From: Campylobacter lari | GTDB lineage: Bacteria > Campylobacterota > Campylobacteria > Campylobacterales > Campylobacteraceae | Assembly: GCF_001017575.1 (NCBI RefSeq) | Contig: NZ_CP011372.1 | Coordinates: forward strand, 1-64,000 | Direction: 5' to 3' | Length of the DNA stretch: 64,000 bases | In this document: piece after piece, positions 10,796 to 23,006 of the stretch | Layout: each line of letters starts with the position of its first letter | Position numbering within the stretch: the first letter of the stretch is position 1 | Program-made: the position numbers and the translations under genes | The notes under the pieces: model-generated | The model's database searches: none | Seen by the model: only the letters and a program-made list of their open reading frames with translations | What the model was told of the DNA's origin: nothing

Positions 10796-11440
10796 ATGAA
10801 ATTTAAATTATTTTCTTTAGTTGCAAGTGTTGCTTTGGTTTCAAATTTAGCTTTAGCTGATGAAAATTCAGGTTTGCTTTTAGGTATTGATGCAGGATGG
10901 TTTCATACTAAGGTAAAATCTGATCTTGATCATAGTAAAACAAAAAATATTAAATATAATGGTGATTTAGAAGGTGATGTTCCTGTTTTTGGTTTAAGAG
11001 TTGGTTATCGTTTTAGTGAAAACCATAGACTTTATGGTGCTTATAATTACTCAAGTGAATTTAGTGATGTAATCAATACTGCAAAGTTTAAAATTGATGG
11101 AGAATTTATTACACATAAATTTTTACTTGGTTATGATTTTACTCCAAAAATCTTTGAAAAAACAAGAGTAGTTTTAGGTGTATATGGTGGTTATGCAAGA
11201 ACGAATATGACTTTAAAAACAAGTATTTTATCATTATCTCAAGACTTTGATGGTTATACATATGGGGCAAAAATCGGTGCTTTATATGAGTTAAATCAAG
11301 CAAATGAAATTGAGTTTGGTTTTAAAGCTGAACAAACTCATTATGATACAAGAAATTTCAGCACTGCTAATTCATCAAACTTTTATGATCCTAAACAAAC
11401 AAATTATGGTTTATATTTAGGATATACTTATAAATTTTAA
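10796..11440 (+). CDS. Small outer-membrane beta-barrel protein
   Basis: A 214-residue exported protein with a typical signal peptide (Lys at 2 and 4, hydrophobic core, cleavage probably after LALA at residue 21). The mature part alternates polar and hydrophobic residues, with repeated Gly-aromatic strands such as GLRVGYRF, KFLLGYDFT and a final LGLYLGYTYKF-like strand ending in Phe (the sequence reads YGLYLGYTYKF), the signature of an outer-membrane porin-like or OmpA-type 8-strand barrel. A strong AAGGAGG ribosome binding site precedes the ATG. Specific function is unknown. The next gene follows after 9 bases. Confidence 0.8.
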   Translation: MKFKLFSLVASVALVSNLALADENSGLLLGIDAGWFHTKVKSDLDHSKTKNIKYNGDLEGDVPVFGLRVGYRFSENHRLYGAYNYSSEFSDVINTAKFKIDGEFITHKFLLGYDFTPKIFEKTRVVLGVYGGYARTNMTLKTSILSLSQDFDGYTYGAKIGALYELNQANEIEFGFKAEQTHYDTRNFSTANSSNFYDPKQTNYGLYLGYTYKF

Positions 11441-11449
11441 GGAGAATAT

Positions 11450-11659
11450 ATGCCAAAAGATGCAAATGGAACCGAACTTAATGCAGGTGATAGTGTAAGT
11501 GTTGTGAAAGATTTAAAGGTTAAAGGTGCAAGCACTACTTTAAAGCGTGGCACGACTATAAAAAATATTAAACTTACAAACAAAGACACTGAAATTGAAG
11601 CTAAAGTAGATAAATTTGGTGTGATTGTTTTAAAAACTGAATTTCTTAAAAAAATATAG
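11450..11659 (+). CDS. PhnA-domain protein (YjdM C-terminal domain only)
   Basis: A 69-residue protein equivalent to the C-terminal domain of the PhnA/YjdM family, with DANGTELNAGDSVSVVKDLK at residues 4-23 and LKRGTTIKNIKL in the centre. Full-length family members carry an N-terminal zinc-ribbon-like region that is absent here. Despite the name, the family is not proven to act in phosphonate use, so no pathway is claimed. A good AAGGAGA ribosome binding site is present, and a bidirectional terminator follows. Confidence 0.8.
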   Translation: MPKDANGTELNAGDSVSVVKDLKVKGASTTLKRGTTIKNIKLTNKDTEIEAKVDKFGVIVLKTEFLKKI

Positions 11660-11661
11660 TA

Positions 11662-11689
11662 AAAATTCCCAATCAATCTTGGGAATTTT
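11662..11689. terminator. Bidirectional terminator between the PhnA-domain gene and thyX
   Basis: AAAATTCCCAA at 11662-11672 pairs with TTGGGAATTTT at 11679-11689 around a six-base loop, with A and T runs on both sides. It serves convergent genes; the loop and right arm are also the last codons of thyX. Confidence 0.8.
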
Positions 11690-12305
11690 CTTCTTGATAA
11701 ACACAATGCTTAAAAATAAATTGATGTTCCTCAGGTAAGTTCTCAAATAAAGCATTTGCGAGTTGTCTTATCTCCCAAAGGGCTGATTTTGAGCTTCTTA
11801 GAGTGATAAAATTTTGCAAACTTCTTGCATTAATCGTTAAAGTTAATTCTGTTTTATAGCTTTCTGGTAAGCAGTATTTTGCTATGTCTAAACTAATACT
11901 ATTTTGCAAAATCAAACGCAGATTTTCTAAAGCTTTGATACTTGCATTATCTACTACTTCATTTCCAGTTAATACCAAGTATCTTTTAGCATTTTCAAAG
12001 TCATTTTCTTTAAATTCACTTTCATTTCTTAGTTCTTTTAAGGTATATCTTGTGCTTTTTACACTAGGACTAGTGTGGCGGTGTCTTGCAACTTCTTGTA
12101 AGCATGCTCTTGAAATACCTTGTATATAAAAAGTATAGTTTAAATGCTCTAAGGTTGAAGCATGTTTGAATTTATTTCCCACTCGATCGATTAATTCTTT
12201 ATCTTTTTCGCCACCACAATCGCCTTTGTCAAAACTTTGCCAACATGTTCTTGTCGCATGAGAGCATACAGAAAGTGGAGTATGATTTAATAATGTGATT
12301 TTCAT
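11673..12305 (-). CDS. thyX: Flavin-dependent thymidylate synthase ThyX
   Basis: ThyX makes dTMP from dUMP using FAD and methylenetetrahydrofolate, replacing ThyA. The 210-residue protein contains the ThyX motif RHRHTSPSVKSTR at residues 75-87 and the C-terminal NARSLQNFITLRSS segment with the substrate-binding Arg. I chose the ATG at 12305 rather than a TTG one codon earlier because a GGAA ribosome binding site lies 7 bases before that ATG. It is divergent from pyrG, and the pair thyX-pyrG-recJ is recalled from C. jejuni as well. Confidence 0.96.
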   Translation of the reverse strand: MKITLLNHTPLSVCSHATRTCWQSFDKGDCGGEKDKELIDRVGNKFKHASTLEHLNYTFYIQGISRACLQEVARHRHTSPSVKSTRYTLKELRNESEFKENDFENAKRYLVLTGNEVVDNASIKALENLRLILQNSISLDIAKYCLPESYKTELTLTINARSLQNFITLRSSKSALWEIRQLANALFENLPEEHQFIFKHCVYQEENSQD

Positions 12306-12372
12306 CAAAAAATTCCTTCAAAAATAATTGAATTTTACACAAATGTTTATAAAAATAAAATTTTTTATTCGT

Positions 12373-12378
12373 TATAAT
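12373..12378 (+). promoter_or_regulatory. Promoter -10 for pyrG
   Basis: A perfect TATAAT lies 28 bases before the pyrG ATG in the thyX-pyrG divergent spacer, in a T-rich context. Confidence 0.6.
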
Positions 12379-12396
12379 TTCAAAAAAAGAAATTAA

Positions 12397-15604
<3,208 letters not shown>

Positions 15605-15672
15605 TTTATTAACTTATTCACATATTTTTTATTTATAAATTTGCTATAGCATAAGTAATATAAAGGAGTAAA

Positions 15673-16251
15673 ATGTTAAAAAGGATTTTATTATTAGTAG
15701 TATTTTTTAATTTTACTTTTGCCTTTGATACAAAAATTTTTATAGGTGATACTTATATACCTGAAAATTTTTATAAATACGACAAAGACTTTAAGGCTGC
15801 AGCTAGAAAATATAACATACCTATGGCTTTACTTAAGGCTATAGCTTTAACAGAAAATGCTGCATACAAGCATAATATCATCGGTAAAAATAAAAATCAA
15901 ACAAGAGATTATGGTTTAATGCAAATTAATAGCATTCATTTAAAACGCTATAAAATTGCCGAAAAAGAGATTGTAAAATCTAGTGTAAATATCGACACAG
16001 CAGCAAGATTGCTTCATGAGATTATACAAAAGCATGGTTTTAGTTGGAATGCCATTGGAAGATACCATTCAGCAAATGATAAATATAAAAATATTTGGCT
16101 TGATAAAGTAATGAAAAATTTAGTTGCTATAGTCTTAAAAGATAGCAAAGATCTTTTTGTAATGGAAAAATTTAGAGCTTTTAAACTCGCCTCTCTTTTG
16201 ATGAATGTTGATAAGGAACAATATAGAGTTTTGCTAGCAAGTAATAATTAA
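15673..16251 (+). CDS. Secreted lytic transglycosylase (SLT/VirB1-like domain)
   Basis: A 192-residue exported protein with a signal peptide over residues 1-17 and a goose-lysozyme-like SLT fold. The catalytic Glu sits in ALLKAIALTENAA near residue 59, followed by the GLMQIN motif typical of soluble lytic transglycosylases and by GRYHSAN. Small enzymes of this type open peptidoglycan for secretion or motility complexes; the partner here is unknown. It has an AAAGGAG ribosome binding site and is monocistronic, ending in a bidirectional terminator. Confidence 0.85.
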   Translation: MLKRILLLVVFFNFTFAFDTKIFIGDTYIPENFYKYDKDFKAAARKYNIPMALLKAIALTENAAYKHNIIGKNKNQTRDYGLMQINSIHLKRYKIAEKEIVKSSVNIDTAARLLHEIIQKHGFSWNAIGRYHSANDKYKNIWLDKVMKNLVAIVLKDSKDLFVMEKFRAFKLASLLMNVDKEQYRVLLASNN

Positions 16252-16279
16252 AACAAGAAATTATAAATTTTCTTGTTTT
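16250..16279. terminator. Bidirectional terminator between the transglycosylase gene and prfA
   Basis: AAAACAAGAAA at 16250-16260 pairs with TTTCTTGTTTT at 16269-16279 across an eight-base AT-rich loop. It lies between convergent genes and overlaps the last codons of prfA. Confidence 0.75.
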
Positions 16280-17328
16280 AAAGCTTCTGCTTGATAATAA
16301 GCGATTAATGGCTCGATGATCTCATCAAAAAGCCCACCTTCTAAAATCGCATCAAGTCTATATAAAGTAAGATTTATTCTATGATCGCTAATTCTATTTT
16401 GAGGGAAATTGTAAGTGCGTATGCGCTCACTTCTATCGCCACTTCCAACTTGTGATTTTCTTGCCTCGCTTTCTTTAGCTAAGCGTTCTTGTTCTTGCAT
16501 TTCAAAAAGTCTTGCTTTTAAGACTTTCATGGCGCTTTCTTTGTTTTTGTGTTGGCTTTTACCATCTTGATTTACTACAACTATACCTGTTGGAATGTGA
16601 GTGATTCTTACAGCACTATCTGTGGTATTTACGCTTTGTCCACCATGACCGCTACTACGCATTACATCGATTTTTAAATCATTTGGATTGATTTGAATTT
16701 CAACATCATCAACTTCAGGCATAATAGCCACTGTAATAGCTGAAGTATGAACTCTACCTTGAGATTCTGTTTCAGGTACTCTTTGAACTCTGTGCGTGCC
16801 ACCTTCGTATTTTAGTCTCGAATAAGCTCCGTTTCCTTTAATAAGAATGATGATTTCTTTAAATCCCCCTACGCTACCTTCACTTGAGCTTACGATTTCG
16901 TATTTATAATCACGATTTTCTGCATAGCGTATATAAGCTTTTACTAAATCCCCAACAAATAAAGAAGCTTCATCACCACCTGTTCCTGCACGAATTTCTA
17001 AAAATATATTTTTATCATCATTTGGATCTTTAGGTAGTAAAAGAATTTTTAATTCTTCTTCAAGTTGCGGTTTTAAAACTTCGAGATTTTTAAGTTCTTC
17101 TTTTGCAAGTTCCCCTAGTTCAGGATCAGATAAAAGAAGTTTGTTTTCTTCTATATCATCTAAGGTTTTGAGATACTCTTTTGCTTTTTCTACTATAGGT
17201 TCTAAATTTTTTTGCTCTTTAGATAGAGCTGTCATTTTAGAAATATCATTAGAGATATTAACATCGCTAAGAAGAGTGTTTAACTCATCAAAGCGTGCTA
17301 AAAAAGGTTTGAGTTTATCAGCTAACAT
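16261..17328 (-). CDS. prfA: Peptide chain release factor 1
   Basis: RF1 ends translation at UAA and UAG. The 355-residue protein has the GGQ peptidyl-hydrolase motif in [17 protein letters not shown], preceded by the conserved [13 protein letters not shown] stretch. RF1 rather than RF2 follows from uninterrupted reading frame without the RF2 frameshift and from the N-terminal domain length. The ATG at 17328 lies 4 bases after the rpsT stop, so the two are a translational pair. Confidence 0.96.
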   Translation of the reverse strand: MLADKLKPFLARFDELNTLLSDVNISNDISKMTALSKEQKNLEPIVEKAKEYLKTLDDIEENKLLLSDPELGELAKEELKNLEVLKPQLEEELKILLLPKDPNDDKNIFLEIRAGTGGDEASLFVGDLVKAYIRYAENRDYKYEIVSSSEGSVGGFKEIIILIKGNGAYSRLKYEGGTHRVQRVPETESQGRVHTSAITVAIMPEVDDVEIQINPNDLKIDVMRSSGHGGQSVNTTDSAVRITHIPTGIVVVNQDGKSQHKNKESAMKVLKARLFEMQEQERLAKESEARKSQVGSGDRSERIRTYNFPQNRISDHRINLTLYRLDAILEGGLFDEIIEPLIAYYQAEALKQENL

Positions 17329-17332
17329 TAAA

Positions 17333-17596
17333 TTATGCTAATTTATTTACCAATAATGCCAATCTGCTAACACGGCGTGATGCAGTTTGTTTTTTCAAAA
17401 ATCCACGACTTACCATAGCGTGAATACTTTTATTAGCTACTTTTAATGCATTTTGTGCAGCTTCTTTATCATTATTTGCTGCTGCTTCACGAACCGCTTT
17501 TGTAATGTTTTTTAATCTTGTTCTATAAAATCTATTTCTTTCAGTTCTTTTGATAGTTTGTCTTGCTCTTTTTTCAGCAGATTTATGGTTTGCCAT
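17333..17596 (-). CDS. rpsT: 30S ribosomal protein S20
   Basis: S20 is a small helical primary-binding protein of the 30S body. The 87-residue lysine- and alanine-rich protein begins [20 protein letters not shown], the typical S20 start. A GGAAAA ribosome binding site precedes the ATG. It is followed within 4 bases by prfA and preceded by an 83-base spacer after the pseudouridine synthase gene. Confidence 0.97.
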   Translation of the reverse strand: MANHKSAEKRARQTIKRTERNRFYRTRLKNITKAVREAAANNDKEAAQNALKVANKSIHAMVSRGFLKKQTASRRVSRLALLVNKLA

Positions 17597-17679
17597 AATT
17601 TTCCTTTTTTATATAAATTAAATTGCTAATTATACAAAAATAAAATTAAATTTTAATTAATTTAAGTATTTTTAAAGTA

Positions 17680-18441
17680 TTAATATCTAATATTATTTGT
17701 TTTTAAAAAATCGCGTAGTTTTTCATACTCGCCATTTTCCAAATAACGATATTTGCCAGCTTTTAACATACCAAGATCTAATGCTCCAAAAGCTACTCTT
17801 TTAAGATCCATCACTTCTAAATCAAAATGCCCAAAAAAGCGTCTTAGCTCTCTATTTTTACCTTCATTAATGATTACTTTTAGCTTCGTATAGCCTCCGC
17901 TTGAGCCAAAAATTTCAAAGCCTAAAAATGGAGCAAAACTCATTGAAGTTATTTTAGTTTTAGCATGAGCCCCTTTTTTTTCATTTTGAATTTCTAAGCC
18001 ATTTTGCATAGCTTCAATGACATTTTTATCTATATTACCTTTTACTTTTAAGTAATATTCTCTTTCTAAATCACTATGCATAAGCGCATCTGCTATCACA
18101 GGCGAATCAGTTAATAAAAGCAATCCCTCGCTTGCAAAGTCAAGCCTTCCTACACTAAGCCAAGTGCTAAATTGTTTTGGCAGGGTATGATAGATGGTTT
18201 TTCTACCTCTATCATCTTTTTTACTAACTATTTCACCTTTTTGTTTATGATAAATGATGACTGAAAATTGTGTTTTTTTATGGAGTTTTTTACCATTGAT
18301 AAAAACTTTATCTTCAGCATTTACACTATCACTTAGCAAGGCTGTTTTTTTATTGATTTTTACTAAGCCTTGCTTGATTAGCTCATCAGCCTCGCGGCGA
18401 GAATATTTGCTATTGTGTGAGATGAATTTATTAATTCTCAT
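17680..18441 (-). CDS. RsuA/RluB-family pseudouridine synthase
   Basis: A 253-residue rRNA pseudouridine synthase. An S4 RNA-binding domain occupies about residues 1-60 (MRINKFISHNSKYSRREADE) and the catalytic domain follows, with the nucleophilic Asp in VGRLDFASEGLLLL near residue 100. RINEGKNRELRRFF-type sequence near residue 190 is also family-typical. Which rRNA uridine it modifies cannot be told from sequence alone; RluB-type 23S modification is plausible. It starts 10 bases after the RNase J stop in the same direction. Confidence 0.92.
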   Translation of the reverse strand: MRINKFISHNSKYSRREADELIKQGLVKINKKTALLSDSVNAEDKVFINGKKLHKKTQFSVIIYHKQKGEIVSKKDDRGRKTIYHTLPKQFSTWLSVGRLDFASEGLLLLTDSPVIADALMHSDLEREYYLKVKGNIDKNVIEAMQNGLEIQNEKKGAHAKTKITSMSFAPFLGFEIFGSSGGYTKLKVIINEGKNRELRRFFGHFDLEVMDLKRVAFGALDLGMLKAGKYRYLENGEYEKLRDFLKTNNIRY

Positions 18442-18450
18442 AATTTTACT

Positions 18451-20409
18451 TTACATCACAAAAATAGTTGGTACTATAGTTGGATATTTTTTGATTTTTC
18501 TAAAAATATGCTTTCTTAGTACTTGCCTAATTTGAGCTTCTAAAACTTTTGGATTATCTAAAATTTCATCTTTTACATTTGGGAAAAATTGACTTAAAAC
18601 ATCACTCATTTCTTTTGAGAATGCTCCATCTTGTTTATCAGCTACCAAGCCATAACTAAATACTCTTGGTTTATTAATCAGTGTTTTACTTGCTTTATCA
18701 AGCTGAGCAATGATGACAACTATGCCACTATCTGCTAGTTTTTGTCTATCAATTACTACATCATCTGCGATTTGTTTGTTGATTTGATTATCTACAAAGA
18801 CTTTTCCTGTTTTAACTGTTTTTACACGTTTGATGTATTTTTGACAAAGCTCTACTTGATCACCATCACTCATTAAGTAGATATTTCTTTCAGGTATGCC
18901 ACATTTTAGAGCGGTTTCTTTGTGTTTATTGATGTGATTATACTCTCCATGCACTGGTAAGAAAAATTTAGGTTTTACTAAAGTTAGCATGAGTTTTTGC
19001 TCTTCTATACTAGCATGTCCGCTTACATGAATTTCGCTAAATTCTTGATAAGCTACTTTAGCCCCTGCTTTTAAAAGAAAATCAAGCACAGCAGAAACAT
19101 TTGCTTCATTACCTGGTATTGCTTTAGCTGAAATGATAACTTGATCGCTAGGTTTGATTTTGATAAATTTATGCTCATCAGTTGCCATTCTATATAAAGC
19201 ACTCATGGTCTCGCCTTGACTTCCTGTCGTGACAATTAGTACTTCGTTGTCTTTGTATTTGCTTACTTCATCAGCGTCAATGAAAATTTTTCTATCAAGT
19301 TTGATATAGCCAAGTTCCATAGTGGTATAGAGATTTCTTTCCATAGAGCGTCCTATAACACACACTTTTCTACCATATTTTAAACCATAGCTAATAGCTT
19401 GATATACACGGTGGATATTAGAACTAAAGGTGCTCATGATTACCCTGCCTTTAGTTTTGGCAAAAATTTGATCAAAAGTAGGTCCTACGGAGCTTTCACT
19501 TTTTGTGTAACCTTCTTTATATGAGTTTGTGCTATCACTTAAAAGACAAAGCACACCTTCTTCGCCATATTGAGCTAAACGACTTAAATCCGTTGGATAA
19601 CCATCAATTGGTGTTTGATCTATTTTAAAATCACCAGTGTGTATGATGGTTCCTGCTTTAGTTTTAATGGCTAAAGCACAAGCATCGATGATAGAGTGGG
19701 TTATATGAATCCATTCTAAGTTAAACTCGCCTATTTCATAAATTTTTCTTTTTGTTATAGGTCTAAACCATTTACGCTCAGCTTTTAAACCATGTTCTTC
19801 AAATTTATTTGAAATCATACCTAATGCTAAAGGTGTTGCATAGATAGGAAATTGAAATTCTTTGAAAAAATACGGCACAGCACCGATATGATCTTCATGA
19901 GCATGAGTGATGATGATAGCGCGAATTTTGTTTTTAATCTTTCTTACATAGTCAAAATCAGGTATGATAATATCTACTCCATGCATGGTTCCATCTGGAA
20001 AACTCATACCTATATCAACGATAATCGCATCGTTGTTGGTTTCAAAAACAGTGATATTTCCACCGATTTCCCCAAGCCCACCCAAAGGTGTAATACGAAT
20101 TTTATGTTCGCTTGAGTTGTTGTGTTTTAAAGGGTGAAGTCTTAGTTCGTGCATAATTTTATTAGCTTCTATGCTTTTGGCAAGTTCTATTTGCCATTCC
20201 TCATTACCACTTAATTTAGAAGGTAAATTTCTATTTTTTTTCTTTTTCTTTTTTTCTTCGCTAGCTTCAGTTTGAGTATTTTCTACTTTTGTTTCGTTTT
20301 TAATTTCACTATTTTGCTCTTGATTTTGTGAATCTTTTTTTCTTTTGTTTCTGAATTTATTAAATCTTTTAGTTTTATTTTGCTCTTGAGTTTTGTTTTC
20401 TTCGCTCAT
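18451..20409 (-). CDS. rnj: Ribonuclease J with long basic N-terminal extension
   Basis: RNase J is a metallo-beta-lactamase/beta-CASP ribonuclease with endo- and 5' exonuclease activity; in Helicobacter it is a main mRNA-decay enzyme. The 652-residue protein has the zinc motif THAHEDHIGAVPYF and beta-CASP motifs including HVSGHAS. About 100 residues before the catalytic core are rich in Asn, Lys, Glu and Gln, with a run of six Lys; a similar extension exists in Helicobacter RNase J. I chose the ATG at 20409, which has an AGGA site 5 bases upstream, over one two codons earlier. It overlaps the ksgA end by 35 bases. Confidence 0.93.
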   Translation of the reverse strand: MSEENKTQEQNKTKRFNKFRNKRKKDSQNQEQNSEIKNETKVENTQTEASEEKKKKKKNRNLPSKLSGNEEWQIELAKSIEANKIMHELRLHPLKHNNSSEHKIRITPLGGLGEIGGNITVFETNNDAIIVDIGMSFPDGTMHGVDIIIPDFDYVRKIKNKIRAIIITHAHEDHIGAVPYFFKEFQFPIYATPLALGMISNKFEEHGLKAERKWFRPITKRKIYEIGEFNLEWIHITHSIIDACALAIKTKAGTIIHTGDFKIDQTPIDGYPTDLSRLAQYGEEGVLCLLSDSTNSYKEGYTKSESSVGPTFDQIFAKTKGRVIMSTFSSNIHRVYQAISYGLKYGRKVCVIGRSMERNLYTTMELGYIKLDRKIFIDADEVSKYKDNEVLIVTTGSQGETMSALYRMATDEHKFIKIKPSDQVIISAKAIPGNEANVSAVLDFLLKAGAKVAYQEFSEIHVSGHASIEEQKLMLTLVKPKFFLPVHGEYNHINKHKETALKCGIPERNIYLMSDGDQVELCQKYIKRVKTVKTGKVFVDNQINKQIADDVVIDRQKLADSGIVVIIAQLDKASKTLINKPRVFSYGLVADKQDGAFSKEMSDVLSQFFPNVKDEILDNPKVLEAQIRQVLRKHIFRKIKKYPTIVPTIFVM

Positions 20410-21196
20410 AGTCATCCTTTAAATAGTCATAAATTTTAAGGTATGAATCAACGCTAATTTCATGAGCTCTTGAGGTAGAAGAGATGTCTAGTGCTTCAAA
20501 TGCTTTTAAAATTTTTTCTTTTTTATTTTTAAAATTAGATAAGAGTTGTTTTCTAGGGTTTTGAAAACAAGCTCTAAGAAATTCTTTAAAAGCTTCTATA
20601 TTTTCACATTTTTGCTGATAATGAGTAGTTTTTATTAACTTCATTACAGCTGAAGTAACTTTTGGCGGAGGATTAAAGCTTTGTGGTTGTATGTCAAAAA
20701 GCATTTGTCTTTGGCATATTAATGCACAAAGCACCCCTAAAGCCGAAAAATTACTTTCTTTTTCATTTGCACAAAATTTCTGTGCTACTTCTTTTTGCAC
20801 CATTACTATAAGCCCAAGGCAATTTTGATCTTCTAGGGCTTTTAAAATCAAATTTGTAGCAATATAATATGGTAAATTTGCTACTAAAAAGTACTCTTTA
20901 TCGCTTAAACTTCCTTGATCAAAAGCATCACTTGCATTTTGATGGATAAGCTCAAAATTTCCACCTTCAATCTCATTTTGAAATTTTTTATTTAAAATAG
21001 GAATCAAATCTTTATCAATCTCATAAGCTCTAATATGAGCTTGTGGGATTTTCAAAAGTTCTTGCGTTAAATCACCTAAGCCAGGCCCAATCTCAACTAT
21101 ATTTTTAGTATCTTTGGGTATGGCTTGGATGATTTTATCTACCACGCTTTTATCACATAAAAAATTTTGTCCAAAATGTTTTTTTGCTTTTATCAT
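20375..21196 (-). CDS. rsmA: 16S rRNA dimethyladenosine transferase KsgA
   Basis: KsgA dimethylates two adjacent adenines near the 3' end of 16S rRNA, a late checkpoint in 30S assembly. The 273-residue protein has FGQNFLCD near residue 8, the SAM motif VEIGPGLGDLTQEL near residue 36, and the catalytic NLPYYIA motif near 107. It is the first gene of a minus-strand run (ksgA, RNase J, pseudouridine synthase, rpsT, prfA), all translation-related. A -10 element lies 27 bases upstream. Confidence 0.97.
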   Translation of the reverse strand: MIKAKKHFGQNFLCDKSVVDKIIQAIPKDTKNIVEIGPGLGDLTQELLKIPQAHIRAYEIDKDLIPILNKKFQNEIEGGNFELIHQNASDAFDQGSLSDKEYFLVANLPYYIATNLILKALEDQNCLGLIVMVQKEVAQKFCANEKESNFSALGVLCALICQRQMLFDIQPQSFNPPPKVTSAVMKLIKTTHYQQKCENIEAFKEFLRACFQNPRKQLLSNFKNKKEKILKAFEALDISSTSRAHEISVDSYLKIYDYLKDDYERRKQNSRAK

Positions 21197-21222
21197 AAAT
21201 TTATTTTATCTAAAAAATATTA

Positions 21223-21228
21223 ATTATA
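21223..21228 (-). promoter_or_regulatory. Promoter -10 for the ksgA operon
   Basis: Read on the minus strand, TATAAT lies 26 bases before the ksgA ATG, inside the 90-base spacer shared with the divergent phosphorylase-like gene. Confidence 0.5.
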
Positions 21229-21286
21229 GCATTATTTTAAGCGCTAATTAGATAAAATTTGAATTATTTTTTATAAAGGTTAATTT

Positions 21287-21820
21287 TTGAAAAATCTTAT
21301 AGTATGTGCAGGAGGAAATGAGGATTTTAAATTTGCACAAAGTATAGGCATAGGTTTGGTTAATTCTGCTTTTTTTCTAGGTAAAATTTTAAGTCAAGTA
21401 AAAGTAGATAAGGTAATTTTTATAGGTACATGTGGAATTTACCAAGAAGGAAAAATTTTAGACATTTATGAAAGTTCTAACGCAGCGAATTTAGAATACT
21501 CAGATTTATTTGATAGTTTTTATACGCCTATATCTAATGAGATTAGATTAAATGTTTCACATGAAACTATGATTAATTCTTCAAATTATATTTGCAAAGA
21601 TGAAAATATCGCCCAAGAATTTTTTAAAAAGGGCGTACATATAGAAAATATGGAAGCATACGCGGTGCTTTCTTGTGCAAAAATGCAAGGGATAGAAGGA
21701 ATTTGTTATTTATGTGCGACAAATTTTTGTAATGAATTAGCACATGAAGATTTTTTAAAAAACCATCAAAAAGCAAAAGAATTATTAAAAGAATTTTTGT
21801 TAGATAAAAAACTTATATAG
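21287..21820 (+). CDS. Nucleoside-phosphorylase-like protein
   Basis: A 177-residue protein resembling the purine nucleoside phosphorylase/MTA-SAH nucleosidase superfamily in shortened form: [11 protein letters not shown] near residue 44 matches the phosphate-binding GTCG segment and [11 protein letters not shown] near 120 matches the substrate-binding ExMExxA motif. True substrate is unknown; residues for base recognition may be lost with the short length. The start is a TTG with an AAAGG site 6 bases upstream. It is followed 8 bases later by rlmN. Codons 90-94 contain a parS-like sequence. Confidence 0.75.
   Translation: MKNLIVCAGGNEDFKFAQSIGIGLVNSAFFLGKILSQVKVDKVIFIGTCGIYQEGKILDIYESSNAANLEYSDLFDSFYTPISNEIRLNVSHETMINSSNYICKDENIAQEFFKKGVHIENMEAYAVLSCAKMQGIEGICYLCATNFCNELAHEDFLKNHQKAKELLKEFLLDKKLI
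21553..21568. promoter_or_regulatory. parS-like site
   Basis: TGTTTCACATGAAACT differs from the ParB site TGTTTCACGTGAAACA at position 9 and at the last base. It lies in coding sequence and shares 15 bases with the site at 24217. Confidence 0.55.
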
Positions 21821-21828
21821 GAAAAAAA

Positions 21829-22899
21829 TTGAGTGAATTAAAAAATATATTAGATTTTACTAAAGAAGAATTAGAAAATTTAGTCCAGCCAAAATTTAGA
21901 GCAAAGCAAATTTTTGAATGGGTATATAAAAAATATGCAGACGATTTTTTACAAATGTCGTCTTTGCCAAAAGATTTTAGAGTATACTTGCAAGAAAATT
22001 TTCATTTTTCACCTCTAAAATGTGTGAAAGATGAAAAAAGCAAAGATGGTAGTATAAAATATCTTTTTGAACTTTTAGATGGTAAAAAAATAGAAGCTGT
22101 TTTGCTACCTATGAAAGAAGAGCTTGTAGATGAAAATGGAAAAATCATCAAACATGCAAGATATACCATTTGTGTTTCTTCGCAAGTGGGGTGTAAAAGT
22201 GGGTGTAGTTTTTGTCTGACTGCTAAAGGCGGTTTGAAAAGAAATTTAAGTGCAGGAGAAATAGTAGGACAAATTTTGTGGATTAAAAAACATAACAACA
22301 TACCTTATGAAAGAAGAGTTAATATAGTCTATATGGGCATGGGAGAACCTTTGGATAATCTCAAAAATGTTTCTAAGGCAGTTAGAATTTTAGCAGATAA
22401 CGATGCTTTAGCAATAAGCCCTAGAAGACAAACTATAAGTACAAGTGGTTTAGCAAAACAGATCAAAGAGCTTGGAGAAATGAATTTGGGTGTGCTTTTG
22501 GCTATTTCGCTCCATGCTGTAAATGATGAGCTTAGAAGTGAATTAATGCCCATTAATAAAGCTTATAATATAGCAAGCATTATGGAAGCGGTGAGAAATT
22601 TTCCTATAGATCAACGTAAAAGAGTGATGTTTGAATATCTTTTAATTGATGGGATAAATGACAAAATAGAGCATGCCAAAGAACTAGTGAAGCTCTTAAA
22701 TGGCATAAAAGCTAAAGTGAATTTAATACTTTTTAATCCACATGAAGGAAGTTTATATAAAAGACCAAGTGTTGAAAATGCGGTTAAATTTCAAGATTAT
22801 TTAAGTGTAAAAGGTGTTACTTGTACGATAAGAGAAAGTAAAGGACTTGATATTTCAGCTGCATGCGGACAGCTTAAAGAAAGGCAGAGCAAACAATGA
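21829..22899 (+). CDS. rlmN: Dual-specificity 23S rRNA/tRNA adenine-C2 methyltransferase RlmN
   Basis: RlmN is a radical SAM enzyme methylating C2 of A2503 in 23S rRNA and of A37 in some tRNAs. The 356-residue protein has the cluster motif CKSGCSFC (CxxxCxxC) in [18 protein letters not shown] near residue 118, MGMGEPLDN near 175, and the catalytic C-terminal Cys in SAACGQL. The start is TTG at 21829 with a TAGGA site upstream. Its TGA overlaps the ATG of a 36-codon gene (ATGA). Confidence 0.96.
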   Translation: MSELKNILDFTKEELENLVQPKFRAKQIFEWVYKKYADDFLQMSSLPKDFRVYLQENFHFSPLKCVKDEKSKDGSIKYLFELLDGKKIEAVLLPMKEELVDENGKIIKHARYTICVSSQVGCKSGCSFCLTAKGGLKRNLSAGEIVGQILWIKKHNNIPYERRVNIVYMGMGEPLDNLKNVSKAVRILADNDALAISPRRQTISTSGLAKQIKELGEMNLGVLLAISLHAVNDELRSELMPINKAYNIASIMEAVRNFPIDQRKRVMFEYLLIDGINDKIEHAKELVKLLNGIKAKVNLILFNPHEGSLYKRPSVENAVKFQDYLSVKGVTCTIRESKGLDISAACGQLKERQSKQ

Positions 22900-23006
22900 C
22901 TTTTTTAGATATAGCACAGCTTATTTTTATAAGCATAGTGGTGATCATAGGACTTGGTGGAATTATTTATGTATTAAAGAATGAAGGGAAAAATAATGAT
23001 AGATAA
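22896..23006 (+). CDS. 36-residue hydrophobic membrane peptide
   Basis: A small open frame begins at an ATG overlapping the rlmN stop as ATGA and ends with TAA at 23006, overlapping the next gene by 11 bases. The peptide starts [14 protein letters not shown], has one continuous hydrophobic segment at about residues 4-27, and ends in a charged tail ([10 protein letters not shown]), giving a single-pass small membrane protein. I recall a small hydrophobic protein also annotated next to rlmN in C. jejuni, which would support it being real. Function unknown. Confidence 0.65.
   Translation: MTFLDIAQLIFISIVVIIGLGGIIYVLKNEGKNNDR

Noticed and set aside
15614-15622. A lone perfect DnaA box (TTATTCACA) in the recJ-transglycosylase spacer
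   Set aside because: A single 9-base match is expected about once in this much AT-rich DNA, and there is no cluster or AT-rich unwinding element beside it.
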